The notes beneath the pieces were generated by a model. That model did no database searches and was not told the DNA's origin. It saw only the letters and a list, made by a program, of their open reading frames with translations. From Psychrobacillus sp042944905 (lineage in GTDB: Bacteria; Bacillota; Bacilli; Bacillales_A; Planococcaceae), in NCBI RefSeq assembly GCF_042944905.1, contig NZ_CP168496.1, forward strand, positions 2,294,001 to 2,358,000: a DNA stretch of 64,000 nt. Direction: 5' to 3'. Position 1 is the stretch's first letter. The number at the start of each line of letters is the position of its first letter. This document shows positions 24,880-33,746 of this stretch, piece after piece. A program made the position numbers and the translations under genes.

Positions 24880-26544
24880 TTAATCAATCGTTGCGACACG
24901 AAGAATTTCTTCGGTAGTCGTTAACCCCTCTTGTACTTTCAGTAGTCCATCTTCTAACAAGCTATAATAAGCCATCTCTTTCATATGTTCTCTAAGAAGT
25001 GCATTACTTTTTCCAGTTAAAATGACATCTTTAACAAATTCATCAACCGCTAGCACTTCATGTATGGCAATTCGTCCTCTATAACCAGTGTGGTTACAAG
25101 ACGGACAGCCTCTACCTCGACGTACTTCTTGAACCGTCATGCCATGTTCTGCAAAAATTTCAATTTCTCGTTCCTTTGGTTTTTGAACTTCACTACAATC
25201 ACGACAAACTTTTCGAACTAATCGTTGCGCTACAACCCCAACTAAGGAAGAAGATAATAAAAAAGGTTCCACGCCCATATCTCTCATACGAGAAACGGAT
25301 TCCACTGCACTATTTGTATGTAGTGTACTGAGTACAAGATGTCCTGTTAATGAAGCTCTCACGGCAATTTGTGCAGTTTCCAAGTCACGTATTTCTCCAA
25401 CCATTACAATATCTGGGTCTTGGCGTAAAATAGATCGGAGACCTGCAGCAAAGGTTAAACCTACTTCTTCTCGAACTTGTATCTGATTTATCCCCTCAAG
25501 TTGATATTCCACAGGATCTTCCACTGTAATAATATTAACATCTTCCCCGTTCAATTTATTAAGCGCTGCATACAAAGTAGAGGACTTACCAGATCCAGTT
25601 GGTCCTGTTATTAATACAATGCCATTCGGCTTTTCAATCATTTCATTAAAAGTTTGATAGTTTTTTTCATTGAATCCAAGTTTGCCCATATTGTTTAGCG
25701 CACTACTTAAATCTAAAATACGCATAACAACTTTTTCACCGTATATTGTTGGTAAGGTGGATAGACGGATATCTACTGGTTTCATGTTAACAGCCAATTT
25801 AATACGCCCATCTTGCGGGATCCTATTTTCCGTAATATTTAAATTACCCATAATTTTAATTCGGGCTAATATGACATTTTGCATATGTTTTGGTAGGGCT
25901 CTTTCCGTCTTTAACATGCCATCCACACGATAACGAACACGTAATTCTTTATCTTGTGGATCAAAATGGATGTCACTAGCTCGCTGCGCAACCCCATTTG
26001 CGACAATTTGATTGACTAACCGAACAATAGGAGAATCTTCGTCCATTATTTGCGTGTCATTTTCCAATTCGGTAGGCGTCATATCACTTAAGGCTAAATC
26101 CATCGACTCTTGCAAATCATAGTATTTTGTAATTGTTCGATAAAGGTCGTCTTTAGTAGCGATACTTGTCTCGATTTGACATCCTGTTGCCATACGAACT
26201 TCTTCAATAGCGAAGTAGTCCATCGGATCAGCCATTGCGATCAGTAGCTTATTCCGATCTTTTCTAATCGGCATTATGTTTGTACGTTTTACTAACTCTT
26301 TTGGAACTAATTGAATTAGTTCCGGTTCAATTGAAAATTGATTTAAACTGACATGTGGAATTCCTAATTGGAACTCAAGCACCTCGATTAATTGTTGCTC
26401 CGTTAATAAGCTCTCTCTTATTAAAAAGTCCCCAAGTTTTTCTTCACGACTTTTATGAGATAGCGCATATTCTAGCTGGTCATTATTAATCACATGGGAA
26501 TCAACAAGTAAATCCCCTAATCGCTTACGTGCATTATTTTTCAT
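24880..26544 (-). CDS. pilB: Pilus extension ATPase PilB
   Basis: A 554-aa GspE/PilB ATPase: N-terminal MshEN-type region (KRLGDLLVDSHVINNDQLEYAL, ESLLTEQQLIEVLEFQLGIPHVSL), Walker A GPTGSGKSSTLYAAL, Walker B LRQDPDIVMVGEIRD, and the tetracysteine zinc site (CRDCSEV and CPSCNHTGYRGR). MshEN domains can bind c-di-GMP, which is notable given the neighbouring cyclases. The second of two ATGs best fits the agggggaag ribosome site. Confidence 0.95.
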   Translation of the reverse strand: MKNNARKRLGDLLVDSHVINNDQLEYALSHKSREEKLGDFLIRESLLTEQQLIEVLEFQLGIPHVSLNQFSIEPELIQLVPKELVKRTNIMPIRKDRNKLLIAMADPMDYFAIEEVRMATGCQIETSIATKDDLYRTITKYYDLQESMDLALSDMTPTELENDTQIMDEDSPIVRLVNQIVANGVAQRASDIHFDPQDKELRVRYRVDGMLKTERALPKHMQNVILARIKIMGNLNITENRIPQDGRIKLAVNMKPVDIRLSTLPTIYGEKVVMRILDLSSALNNMGKLGFNEKNYQTFNEMIEKPNGIVLITGPTGSGKSSTLYAALNKLNGEDVNIITVEDPVEYQLEGINQIQVREEVGLTFAAGLRSILRQDPDIVMVGEIRDLETAQIAVRASLTGHLVLSTLHTNSAVESVSRMRDMGVEPFLLSSSLVGVVAQRLVRKVCRDCSEVQKPKEREIEIFAEHGMTVQEVRRGRGCPSCNHTGYRGRIAIHEVLAVDEFVKDVILTGKSNALLREHMKEMAYYSLLEDGLLKVQEGLTTTEEILRVATID

Positions 26545-26564
26545 CATCTTCCCCCTAGAAACAA

Positions 26565-27908
26565 TTATTCCGAACTTTGTTCAATAATATTTCCAGCTTT
26601 ATCATAATAACTATCCTCTGGTAACTCGTTATAAACTTCTCCACTAGTCGGATGATCCGTTACACCACTACTACTTGAATCTGTTAATGGTGTGTTCTCT
26701 AGATCTGGTAAACCATCCCCATTCATATCAATAGTAAGGTCAGGATCAGAAATAGCCGGTACTTCAGGCGCAATAGAAGACTTTAAAATGACTCTATTTA
26801 TCGGAGGATAATAATCCCGGCTGATAAGCTCTTCTTTTTCAAATGGACCAGCTTTTTCAGAAATAGTTCGGTAAACAAACACTCGGAGACCAGCCTCTCC
26901 CTCTTGTATAAGCTCCTCTTGTCCAGGACTTAAAGCGGAAGAATAACGGTAAATTGTTCTTGGTTTAATTTCCAAGCTATCTCTCACCTGATAATTTGCG
27001 ATAGTATCTAAAGGAATAGAATATAATTCTACTAATAAACTTGAGTCTTTTATCGTCAACTTTAACTTTGCAGGTGAATTATTCACATTCATAAACTTCA
27101 AATCTTTATTTTTATGTATCTTCGCTTCAATTCCTGGTTCTAAGTAGGGAGGAATTTCACCTTGTGAATGTCGTTCTACGACCTCATAATTCGTTTGAAG
27201 TAACACACTATAAACCATAGACGCAACGAAATCTACTGCCTCATTATTTGTTCCTAAATTGACATCACTTAAATGCTCAAGCAAAGAAAATACTTCTCCA
27301 CTTCCAATAACTTGATCATTTAATGCAGAGACAATATCTTTTAAACCATGAGAGGTATTAGGTATTTCTTCCACATCAAAGGCAACACGTTCCGTTTCGA
27401 ATAACGAAAAGTCTAATGCAACACTCTCAATAGGGCCGGAAGAGAGAACACCAACTTGGGAGATGATACTAGCAAGCGTATCATCTTTATTCAATTGTGC
27501 TTGTTGTTCTATTAAACTATTTGCTTCTGGATTCATAGAAAATTGCAAAGGTATATGAATAGTTGGAGTAGATTTCCAAAAAGCATACCATGGTTTGTCT
27601 AATTCATTAAAGTATTGCTCGACAGTAGATTCAACATCAAATGTAAACCAATCAGGCTGCAAGGTAAGGTTCGTATGATTCCCAGTTAACAAAATCGGTT
27701 TTTCTTTCCACTCCAATATTTTCGAATTAAGTAGAGTACTCATTTCATTTTTTTTGAGGAACTCCACTTCTTGACCACCAATTGTAGACCTAGATATTTC
27801 ACTATCCGCTTTAACTGACTGTAGCCAAGGTGTAAAATTACCGGCCCATAAATAAACGAGAATAAAGATTAAAATAAATAGTATAAAAGTTTTCCAAATA
27901 ATTTTCAC
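26565..27908 (-). CDS. VanW-like exported protein heading the pilus operon
   Basis: A 447-aa protein with one N-terminal membrane anchor (residues 4-24). The middle region has the VanW pattern (GSGEVFSLLEHL, DFVASMVYSVLLQTNYEVVERH, YLEPGIEAKI), and a beta-rich G5-like stretch follows (TIYRYSSALSPGQEELIQEGEAGLRVFVYRT). The acidic, Ser-rich tail carries a calcium-loop-like DMNGDGLPDLEN. The start is GTG after aagggg. It is the first gene before pilB (17-base gap). VanW function is undefined, and a cell-wall passage or pilus-anchoring role is only a guess. Confidence 0.65.
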   Translation of the reverse strand: MKIIWKTFILFILIFILVYLWAGNFTPWLQSVKADSEISRSTIGGQEVEFLKKNEMSTLLNSKILEWKEKPILLTGNHTNLTLQPDWFTFDVESTVEQYFNELDKPWYAFWKSTPTIHIPLQFSMNPEANSLIEQQAQLNKDDTLASIISQVGVLSSGPIESVALDFSLFETERVAFDVEEIPNTSHGLKDIVSALNDQVIGSGEVFSLLEHLSDVNLGTNNEAVDFVASMVYSVLLQTNYEVVERHSQGEIPPYLEPGIEAKIHKNKDLKFMNVNNSPAKLKLTIKDSSLLVELYSIPLDTIANYQVRDSLEIKPRTIYRYSSALSPGQEELIQEGEAGLRVFVYRTISEKAGPFEKEELISRDYYPPINRVILKSSIAPEVPAISDPDLTIDMNGDGLPDLENTPLTDSSSSGVTDHPTSGEVYNELPEDSYYDKAGNIIEQSSE

Positions 27909-29204
27909 AGTAGCATCCCCTTTCTAAAAACTTTTATTAAATTTTTTTTAGATAATAACCACTTTCCCTAACTTTTAGGCAAATAAACTTATTTTCAAGT
28001 TCTGTTTTTTAGGAATTTAGTAATAGATTAATAATATTTTACATATCAGTTAAAAAGTAATTGATTCTTTTTTCTTAGTTATATATGATTAAGCTAACAA
28101 TTACAAGAGTTTTATAGAAGAAAATAAAATTAATTTACAATATATTCTTTTAGAAATCCTAGGCAAAATATTAACTCTATCTTAGTATAGTATATAGAAC
28201 TCTACTTTTGACAAATGAAATGGATTCTTACGAATTTCACAAGAAAAATGGATGATCACTTTATGCTAAATAGAATTAAAAATACGAGTGGATTTCCGGT
28301 TTGTTGAAATACTAGAATCAGTCGTATTATTAACAGTTGTTATTTCATTGTTTCTATCCATATTCCTACAAACGGAAAATATAGGTATATTTCTTTCCTC
28401 TCGGAATAATCAAAACCAAAAACGTGATAGATTTTACGGTAAGTTTAACTCTGTTTACCGAAGAAGCTTGAACACAATTAACCACACAATTATGTAAAGA
28501 CATAGGGTATGAAATAATGTTGTTAATGAAATTAAAAATTCACGACTTGTACGTTCATCACAACATTCCTATACTTCTTGGTGGAAGGGACAAATCTAAT
28601 AGTTTATGTAACCTCCAAAAAAGGTCCATAAACTAATCCATATGTCTGATAAAATTAAGAGAAGTACACTCATTAAAGTCTCAAGAGTTACAGAACTAGC
28701 TTTGGAAAAAAAAAGTCGACAAATATAGGAAGAAATGTGAGTTAGAACAAATTAAATAACACTAATCAACAAAATTAACTAGAAACTTATAATTAATAAA
28801 ATATATCTAGATGGAATGCGGAATGCTTGGAAACTGGCAAGTTCCTTGAGAAGTATGGAAAAAGCTGCAAATAATTTTAATTGCATACCTACCAATTACT
28901 AACGGTAAGTAGAGGAAGAAAAACAATTGCAAATCGGCGGTAAGAGAGAAGGAATGATTTCAAATAATATTAATCGATAGAATTATTTTTAACTCAAATT
29001 CAGAGTATATTTTCATATTTTCTTTTGGAGATTATGCTACCCGTCTTTAAGGTGAAACTAAAGGAGAATTGCAATAAAAAATGTAAAGTTCCCATCTTCA
29101 ATCAAAACCTAATTCACAGGACTCTTTGAGAAAAAATTTTCATACCTGCTGAAACAGGACATTCTGGTCCAAATTATTTTGGAATTCATCAAACATTATG
29201 ATTG
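27909..29204. other. 1.3 kb gene-poor, AT-rich decayed region between the two pilus gene groups
   Basis: No open frame with a ribosome site and a recognisable product is present. The stretch is very AT-rich with frequent stops in all frames. The only recognisable content is the broken prepilin-like gene at 28263-28500. The rest looks like relic coding sequence (short peptides such as SRVTELALEKKSRQI on the plus strand) that I cannot assign. Confidence 0.5.
28263..28500 (+). pseudogene. Frameshifted prepilin-like gene remnant
   Basis: From the ATG at 28263 the plus strand reads MLNRIKNTSGFPVC and stops. One frame over, the sequence continues FVEILESVVLLTVVISLFLSIFLQTENIG. Joined by a single frameshift this gives leader, Gly, Phe, then Val-Glu at +4/+5 and a hydrophobic helix, the hallmark of a class III prepilin. 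The remaining 30 residues have no clear match, and the gene ends at 28497. It runs opposite to all neighbouring pil genes. Confidence 0.55.
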
Positions 29205-29235
29205 AAAACCGTACAGTGATTTACTGTACGGTTTT
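29205..29235. terminator. Bidirectional terminator after the minor-pilin cassette
   Basis: A 13-bp perfect stem aaaaccgtacagt / actgtacggtttt with a 5-base loop. It has ctttt attt on the plus side and a short T-run on the minus side, and lies 16 bases past the stop of the large minor-pilin gene. Confidence 0.85.
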
Positions 29236-29251
29236 CTTTTATTTGCGATAT

Positions 29252-31315
29252 CTACTTTTGTGTCACTGGGTCAGTGATTAGGAAATTCTCGCCATCTCCG
29301 TAAACGGGCACTTCAATCTTTTCGGGCGTGGATCCCGGCGCTTCCCACTGACCAGTGTTCCCATCTGGCGGTGTGATGGTCGCACCTCCATCCATCTTTA
29401 GAGACTTTGCAATCACGTTCCCTTTGACCTTTCCGCCCCCTGTAATTGACAGGGAAGCGTTAGGGGCAAGGATCAGATTCTCAGATACTGATGAGCCACC
29501 TGAAATGTTAATGGCTGTGTTCCCGTAGACGATCAGGTCACCACGGATACCGTTCGCATTCACTGTCAGTTGCGGGGCACGTTGGATATGGAACGACCCA
29601 TTAATGAGCGATTCGCCCGAGAGATTAACGTCCCTGCTCCCCGCATAACGGATAGTAAGATCTTTAGTATTACCATGTTTATTTAATTCGCCTTTTGAAT
29701 AAAAGGAGTTCTGAATAATGATTTCAAGCGAACCAGGATTAATCAATTCGATGTGTCCCTGTAAGTTGTTGAAGTCGTCGACATAGATTTTACGGTCCTG
29801 GTTCTGCAGATCTATTTTGAGTGTATAATTCTCACTAAAGTTGATTTTCTTGAAGTACATATCGCGATCCATGACAAGATGGTAATCAGTATCTCGGACA
29901 ATATAACTATTGACGTTTAGCACTCCGTTCTCGATAACATTATGGCGATTTTTATCAGGTGTTTGTATCGTCTCATTTGCTGGAGAAATCGCCTGTGTTG
30001 AAGGAAAAGCAGTAGCAATGGCAGGAAGCTTAGGCATATCTGAAAGACAGCCTACGTCTTCTCCCCATAAAGGTCTAATAATAGACTGCAAACTAGGATA
30101 CTGGTTTAAAAAAGTATTTATATCAGTCCGCTTCTCTATTTTGTCCGGCTTATTTGTTCCATTATTTGAATTCACGAAGTTAACCTTGTTCCCATAAATG
30201 TATTTGCCTGATATATCTCCAAACCAATCCTCATTGACATAAATATTTTCTTTGGCCACTGCGTTTGCACCAATTTTGGGATAGTTCTTAATAAAGAGTT
30301 CCCTATGACTGACTGCATTAGAAAGAACACTTCCACCTTGGACTGTAAGGTCCTGCATAGAAACCAGATTTTTTGTAACAGTACCATTAGTGATTTTTAC
30401 GTTCTCTCCAATTGCATTTTGGGAGATAGATCCACCGGTTATGGACAGATCTCCATCGCTGACAAGGTTCCCTCCTACAGAACCATTCGAAATAGTAATG
30501 CCGTTTCCATAGGTAGAACCACTAATGTTTCCTCCATCGATTTTCAAGCTTCCTTTTGCAGCGACCGTACCTTTGATGTCTCTGTTTGTGATGATATTTC
30601 CATCCGAATAGACACTACCTTCAACATTTCCATTTGATATGGTGATGTTTCCATTTGAATAAATGTCACCATAGACCGTTCCTCCAGCATAGTTAATCGG
30701 ATCTTTCGAATATACCGCATAACACGCTTTCAGCTTATCTACAGCGGTACTACCAGGCTTTGTAATCGTCGTTGTAGATTTAGGTACTTCCATGCTAATT
30801 TTGATGTTTTGAGTCACAAGTTTCTCTTTCCAGTTCCCATCTCCTGATTGCACTCGTCCGACTGATGCTATGGTGTAACCAAGCGGACTCGAAAGATCTG
30901 GTGCGACAGTAACATGAGATTCTGGTGGTATGCTTCCGAATTGCACGCCATAGGTAATCTCAGTATCCATATTTGTAGTGATAAATTTATCAATATTGCT
31001 CTTCGCAAGGTTGAGGAAACGTTGCTCCAAATTATAGTTTTCCTTCAAGTCAGGGTCTTTAATCTTCTCGTATTCACCCTTTAGATCATAATAGGTCTGA
31101 AGAGCGATTTCGTTGATATGCGCACGTGTCTCGACTAGACCTGCTTCTGCAATGTAATAGGAAGATTGGTTATTCCGTTCACTTTTTGTGACGATGGTGG
31201 TATTCTTAGTTAGGGTTAAAAGGCTCCCCCCTACGAAAGTGACAAGTAGTAAGGTCAGCAGCGTAATATACAGTGCATAGCCCTTTTCCTGACGGATGAT
31301 CTTGAATGCGTTCAT
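29252..31315 (-). CDS. Large PilX-type minor pilin with beta-helical repeat domain
   Basis: A 687-aa protein. Residues 1-75 look like PilX/class III pilin (IIRQEKG, then YALYITLLTLLLVTFVGGSLLTL, then SSYYIAEAGLVETRAHI). Residues about 210-350 hold about eight 17-20-residue repeats rich in GGxVxGNV/SDGDLxITGGSIS, like polymer-forming beta-helix proteins. Similar repeats return near the C-terminus (RGDLIVYGNTAINISGGSSVSENLILAPNASLSITGG). A tip or adhesive subunit is plausible. The start overlaps the previous stop (ATGA), with aaggaggggg inside that gene. Confidence 0.75.
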   Translation of the reverse strand: MNAFKIIRQEKGYALYITLLTLLLVTFVGGSLLTLTKNTTIVTKSERNNQSSYYIAEAGLVETRAHINEIALQTYYDLKGEYEKIKDPDLKENYNLEQRFLNLAKSNIDKFITTNMDTEITYGVQFGSIPPESHVTVAPDLSSPLGYTIASVGRVQSGDGNWKEKLVTQNIKISMEVPKSTTTITKPGSTAVDKLKACYAVYSKDPINYAGGTVYGDIYSNGNITISNGNVEGSVYSDGNIITNRDIKGTVAAKGSLKIDGGNISGSTYGNGITISNGSVGGNLVSDGDLSITGGSISQNAIGENVKITNGTVTKNLVSMQDLTVQGGSVLSNAVSHRELFIKNYPKIGANAVAKENIYVNEDWFGDISGKYIYGNKVNFVNSNNGTNKPDKIEKRTDINTFLNQYPSLQSIIRPLWGEDVGCLSDMPKLPAIATAFPSTQAISPANETIQTPDKNRHNVIENGVLNVNSYIVRDTDYHLVMDRDMYFKKINFSENYTLKIDLQNQDRKIYVDDFNNLQGHIELINPGSLEIIIQNSFYSKGELNKHGNTKDLTIRYAGSRDVNLSGESLINGSFHIQRAPQLTVNANGIRGDLIVYGNTAINISGGSSVSENLILAPNASLSITGGGKVKGNVIAKSLKMDGGATITPPDGNTGQWEAPGSTPEKIEVPVYGDGENFLITDPVTQK

Positions 31316-31740
31316 CGGTTCCCCCTCCTTAATACTATCCTAGTTGACCAAATCTTTGATTTCGGATCAGTCAATTTGATAGTCAAAACATCGCCATCAA
31401 GAGTGGGATCGAAAGCGGATATGCCTACACCATTGGTGACCCCATTTCTCAGTAGCGTGTCTGTTCCTTCGTCAAAGGTATAGACTGTCGCCCCTTCATT
31501 AGGCGGCGAAATACGTAGCTCCTTCCTTCCGACAGACACATGTGACGGATGCATCCGAATCTCAGAGGTCATGCTGTTTAATAGTAGAGTCATATCAGTG
31601 GTCGTCAAGTTATCCTCTTGTTGACGCTTAAAGGTGTTTTGAGTGTTGATAGTGATACTGATTATGATTACAGAAATAATGGATAATAGTGTAAGTACGG
31701 CGAGGACTTCAATCAAGGTAATACCTCGTTGTTGCTTCAT
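31312..31740 (-). CDS. Minor prepilin, PilW/GspJ-like
   Basis: A 142-aa prepilin with a short leader MKQQRG, cleavage before ITLIEVLAVLTLLSIISVIIISITI, and a small C-terminal domain (ELRISPPNEGATVYTFDEGTDTLLRNG) of the type seen in PilW/GspJ minor pilins. It lies between the other two minor-pilin genes, with tight coupling on both sides. Confidence 0.85.
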   Translation of the reverse strand: MKQQRGITLIEVLAVLTLLSIISVIIISITINTQNTFKRQQEDNLTTTDMTLLLNSMTSEIRMHPSHVSVGRKELRISPPNEGATVYTFDEGTDTLLRNGVTNGVGISAFDPTLDGDVLTIKLTDPKSKIWSTRIVLRRGNR

Positions 31741-31743
31741 GTT

Positions 31744-32211
31744 CTACCCACCCCATTCCATTACAGTCTCAATGATTGCTGATGGGTGGCTAGCACCGTC
31801 CGGAGTGACCTCGACTACCACATTACTCAGTAGACTCGATAGCTTGAGGAACTGATCATCTTCCGTAGCATAATCGGTAAACGTGACACGTACCACATAA
31901 CTCCGACCGTTCACATCGGTTTCCTCTTTTAAGTATATTAGGTTATTCGGGTCCCCTTCACTTTTAAAGAATATGGGACGAGCAGTCATCACGCCGTCTA
32001 TGGTTGATCGCGTTGAACTGCTAACAGCCTCAAATACAATCTCAGTTTTGGACTGGCCTATAAAGGTGTAGTCCACGACCGAACGTGACTGCTGGGTAGA
32101 TCTTGCAGCGGAGAGTAAGAGCAAGGAGAAAGATGTTAGAATGATCGTCATAATGACTATTGCTGCCAAAAGCTCAACCAAGCTCATACCTCGTCTGTTC
32201 AAATATTTCAT
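31744..32211 (-). CDS. Minor prepilin, PilV/GspI-like
   Basis: A 155-aa prepilin: leader MKYLNRRG, cleavage before MSLVELLAAIVIMTIILTSFSLLLL, then about 130 residues of soluble domain (YLKEETDVNGRSYVVRVTFTDY). The start ATG is set by aggtg 6 bases upstream. A GTG three codons earlier is inside that site. First gene of the three-gene cassette. Confidence 0.85.
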   Translation of the reverse strand: MKYLNRRGMSLVELLAAIVIMTIILTSFSLLLLSAARSTQQSRSVVDYTFIGQSKTEIVFEAVSSSTRSTIDGVMTARPIFFKSEGDPNNLIYLKEETDVNGRSYVVRVTFTDYATEDDQFLKLSSLLSNVVVEVTPDGASHPSAIIETVMEWGG

Positions 32212-32400
32212 GTATTTCACCTATCCCCTGTGAATATTTTCATAAAAATTCCTTTAATACTATTATTCATAAGATAAATTTAGCTTCATTATACATTATC
32301 TCTCTACTCTAAAACAATCATCTAGTAATAGAATATAAAGTTTTAAGAAACGCATCATTTTCGACGTTTAATTGAGTCCCCCTCATGCATTTGATATTAA

Positions 32401-32416
32401 AAAAGCGAGAGCATCC
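32401..32416 (-). terminator. Distal arm of a terminator split by the insertion sequence
   Basis: aaaagcgagagcatcc here and ggataccctcgctttt at 33723-33738 are complementary at 14 of 16 positions. On the minus strand this arm is followed by a T-run (tttttaatat). Removing the insertion and one GGAT copy restores one hairpin downstream of the second GGDEF gene. Confidence 0.75.
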
Positions 32417-32514
32417 AAACTCTGGATTGGACTAACCTAAAATAATGAGACAATATAAAACACCTTCGATAGTGGTACACTTAAAACAAGTACTTAAATC
32501 GGAGGTGTTTTTGC

Positions 32515-32832
32515 ATGGGCAAAAACGTGTATTCAAGTGAAATTAAATGGGCAGTCGTGAAAGATAAAATGAGCGGTCATCTTACGACGAAAGAAATTAT
32601 GGAGAAATACGGAATTAAGAATAAATCTCAAATTGAGACATGGATGAGATGGTATAGAGCGAATGAAATTCATCGTTTCGATCAACCGATCGGGAAGCAA
32701 TATTCATTTGGGCATGGACCTGAATTTAAGAGTGAAGAAGAGAAGAAAGATACACAAATGAACCATTTGAAAATGGAGAATGAGATTCTAAAAAAGTATA
32801 TGGAAATGGTAAAGGAGTTGAAAAACAGCTAG
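32515..32832 (+). CDS. IS3-family transposase OrfA
   Basis: A 105-aa helix-turn-helix protein (VKDKMSGHLTTKEIMEKYGIKNKSQIETWMRWY) followed by a leucine-zipper-like helix (MNHLKMENEILKKYMEMVKEL). The heptamer A AAA AAG at 32790-32796, in frame with the LKK codons, is the usual -1 slippage site making the OrfAB transposase. Ribosome site ggaggtg. Confidence 0.93.
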   Translation: MGKNVYSSEIKWAVVKDKMSGHLTTKEIMEKYGIKNKSQIETWMRWYRANEIHRFDQPIGKQYSFGHGPEFKSEEEKKDTQMNHLKMENEILKKYMEMVKELKNS

Positions 32833-32843
32833 TTCTTCAAATC

Positions 32844-33680
32844 GTGGAAAAGTATCGAAAAAAATATACAGTAACGGCAATTCTGTCAGCCCTTCAGGTG
32901 CCTCGATCCACCTTTTATCGTTGGTTAGCAGAAGGTGTAGAATACGTTCGAACCAAAGCAGAAGAAGCAATCATCGAACTATGCAAGAAAACGAAATACC
33001 GCAATGGTCATCGTAAAATTAAGGCGTTATTGAAAAGAGAATATGGAATTGAATTAGACCGCAATACGGTCCAGAAAACCATGCAGAAGTATAATCTTCA
33101 ATGCAAAGTGAAGCAAAAACGAAAATGGAAATCACAAGGAGAGTCAGTAGTAATTGCCCCAAATTTATTGAATCGTAACTTTACAGCTAGTAAACCGAAT
33201 GAAAAATGGGTAACAGATATTACGTATATTCAATATGGTAGCGTCACTTTATATCTTTCGACGATCATGGATTTATATAATAATGAAATTGTCGCTTATA
33301 AGCTCTACAATCATCAACAGACACCGTTGGTAATAGATACGCTTAAAGAGGCATTGATAGCTCGTGGAAATCCGCAGGAAGTCATTGTACATTCTGATCA
33401 AGGGAGTGTTTACACATCATATGCGTATCAGGATTGCTTGAAGGAGAATCATCTAGTGAGTAGCATGTCCAGACGCGGCAACTGTTGGGATAACGCTGTT
33501 ATCGAATCCTATCATTCTAGTTTAAAAACAGAAGAATTTTATTTAACTAAGTTTAATTCATTGAGCAATATTTGCGTTATACAACGAATTGACGAATATC
33601 TTCATCATTACAATGAAGAACGTATCCAAGAAAAATTAGGCTACCTAACACCAAAAGAATTTGGCATTGCGGCAGCCTAA
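32844..33680 (+). CDS. IS3-family transposase OrfB (DDE integrase domain)
   Basis: A 278-aa rve-type catalytic domain with the HTH_21-like RSTFYRWL start. The catalytic triad is in WVTDITYI, HSDQGSVYTS and NAVIESYHSSLK (D, D, E), with the family tail YNEERIQEKLGYLTPKEF. The same frame is open upstream to the slippage site at 32790, so the working product is probably the fused OrfAB. The separate GTG start is nominal. Confidence 0.93.
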   Translation: MEKYRKKYTVTAILSALQVPRSTFYRWLAEGVEYVRTKAEEAIIELCKKTKYRNGHRKIKALLKREYGIELDRNTVQKTMQKYNLQCKVKQKRKWKSQGESVVIAPNLLNRNFTASKPNEKWVTDITYIQYGSVTLYLSTIMDLYNNEIVAYKLYNHQQTPLVIDTLKEALIARGNPQEVIVHSDQGSVYTSYAYQDCLKENHLVSSMSRRGNCWDNAVIESYHSSLKTEEFYLTKFNSLSNICVIQRIDEYLHHYNEERIQEKLGYLTPKEFGIAAA

Positions 33681-33722
33681 AATAGGTGTTTTATATGTGT
33701 CTCATATCGCTAGGTCAGTTCA

Positions 33723-33738
33723 GGATACCCTCGCTTTT
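33723..33738 (-). terminator. Proximal arm of the split terminator of the GAF-GGDEF gene
   Basis: ggataccctcgctttt lies 9 bases past the stop of the GAF-GGDEF gene. Its partner arm is now 1.3 kb away at 32401-32416 beyond the insertion. Confidence 0.7.
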
Positions 33739-33746
33739 CATTTTCT

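Larger units (their letters stand above)
32428..33722 (+). mobile_element. IS3-family insertion sequence, complete
   Basis: A 1295-bp element with imperfect terminal inverted repeats of about 38 bp (left end tggactaacct...atgagaca, right end, inverted, tgaactgacct...atgagaca), ending TG...CA as in the IS3 family. It is flanked by GGAT on both sides (32424-32427 and 33723-33726), a 4-bp target duplication. Both transposase frames are intact, so it may be active. It lies in the terminator of the downstream-reading GGDEF gene. Confidence 0.92.
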
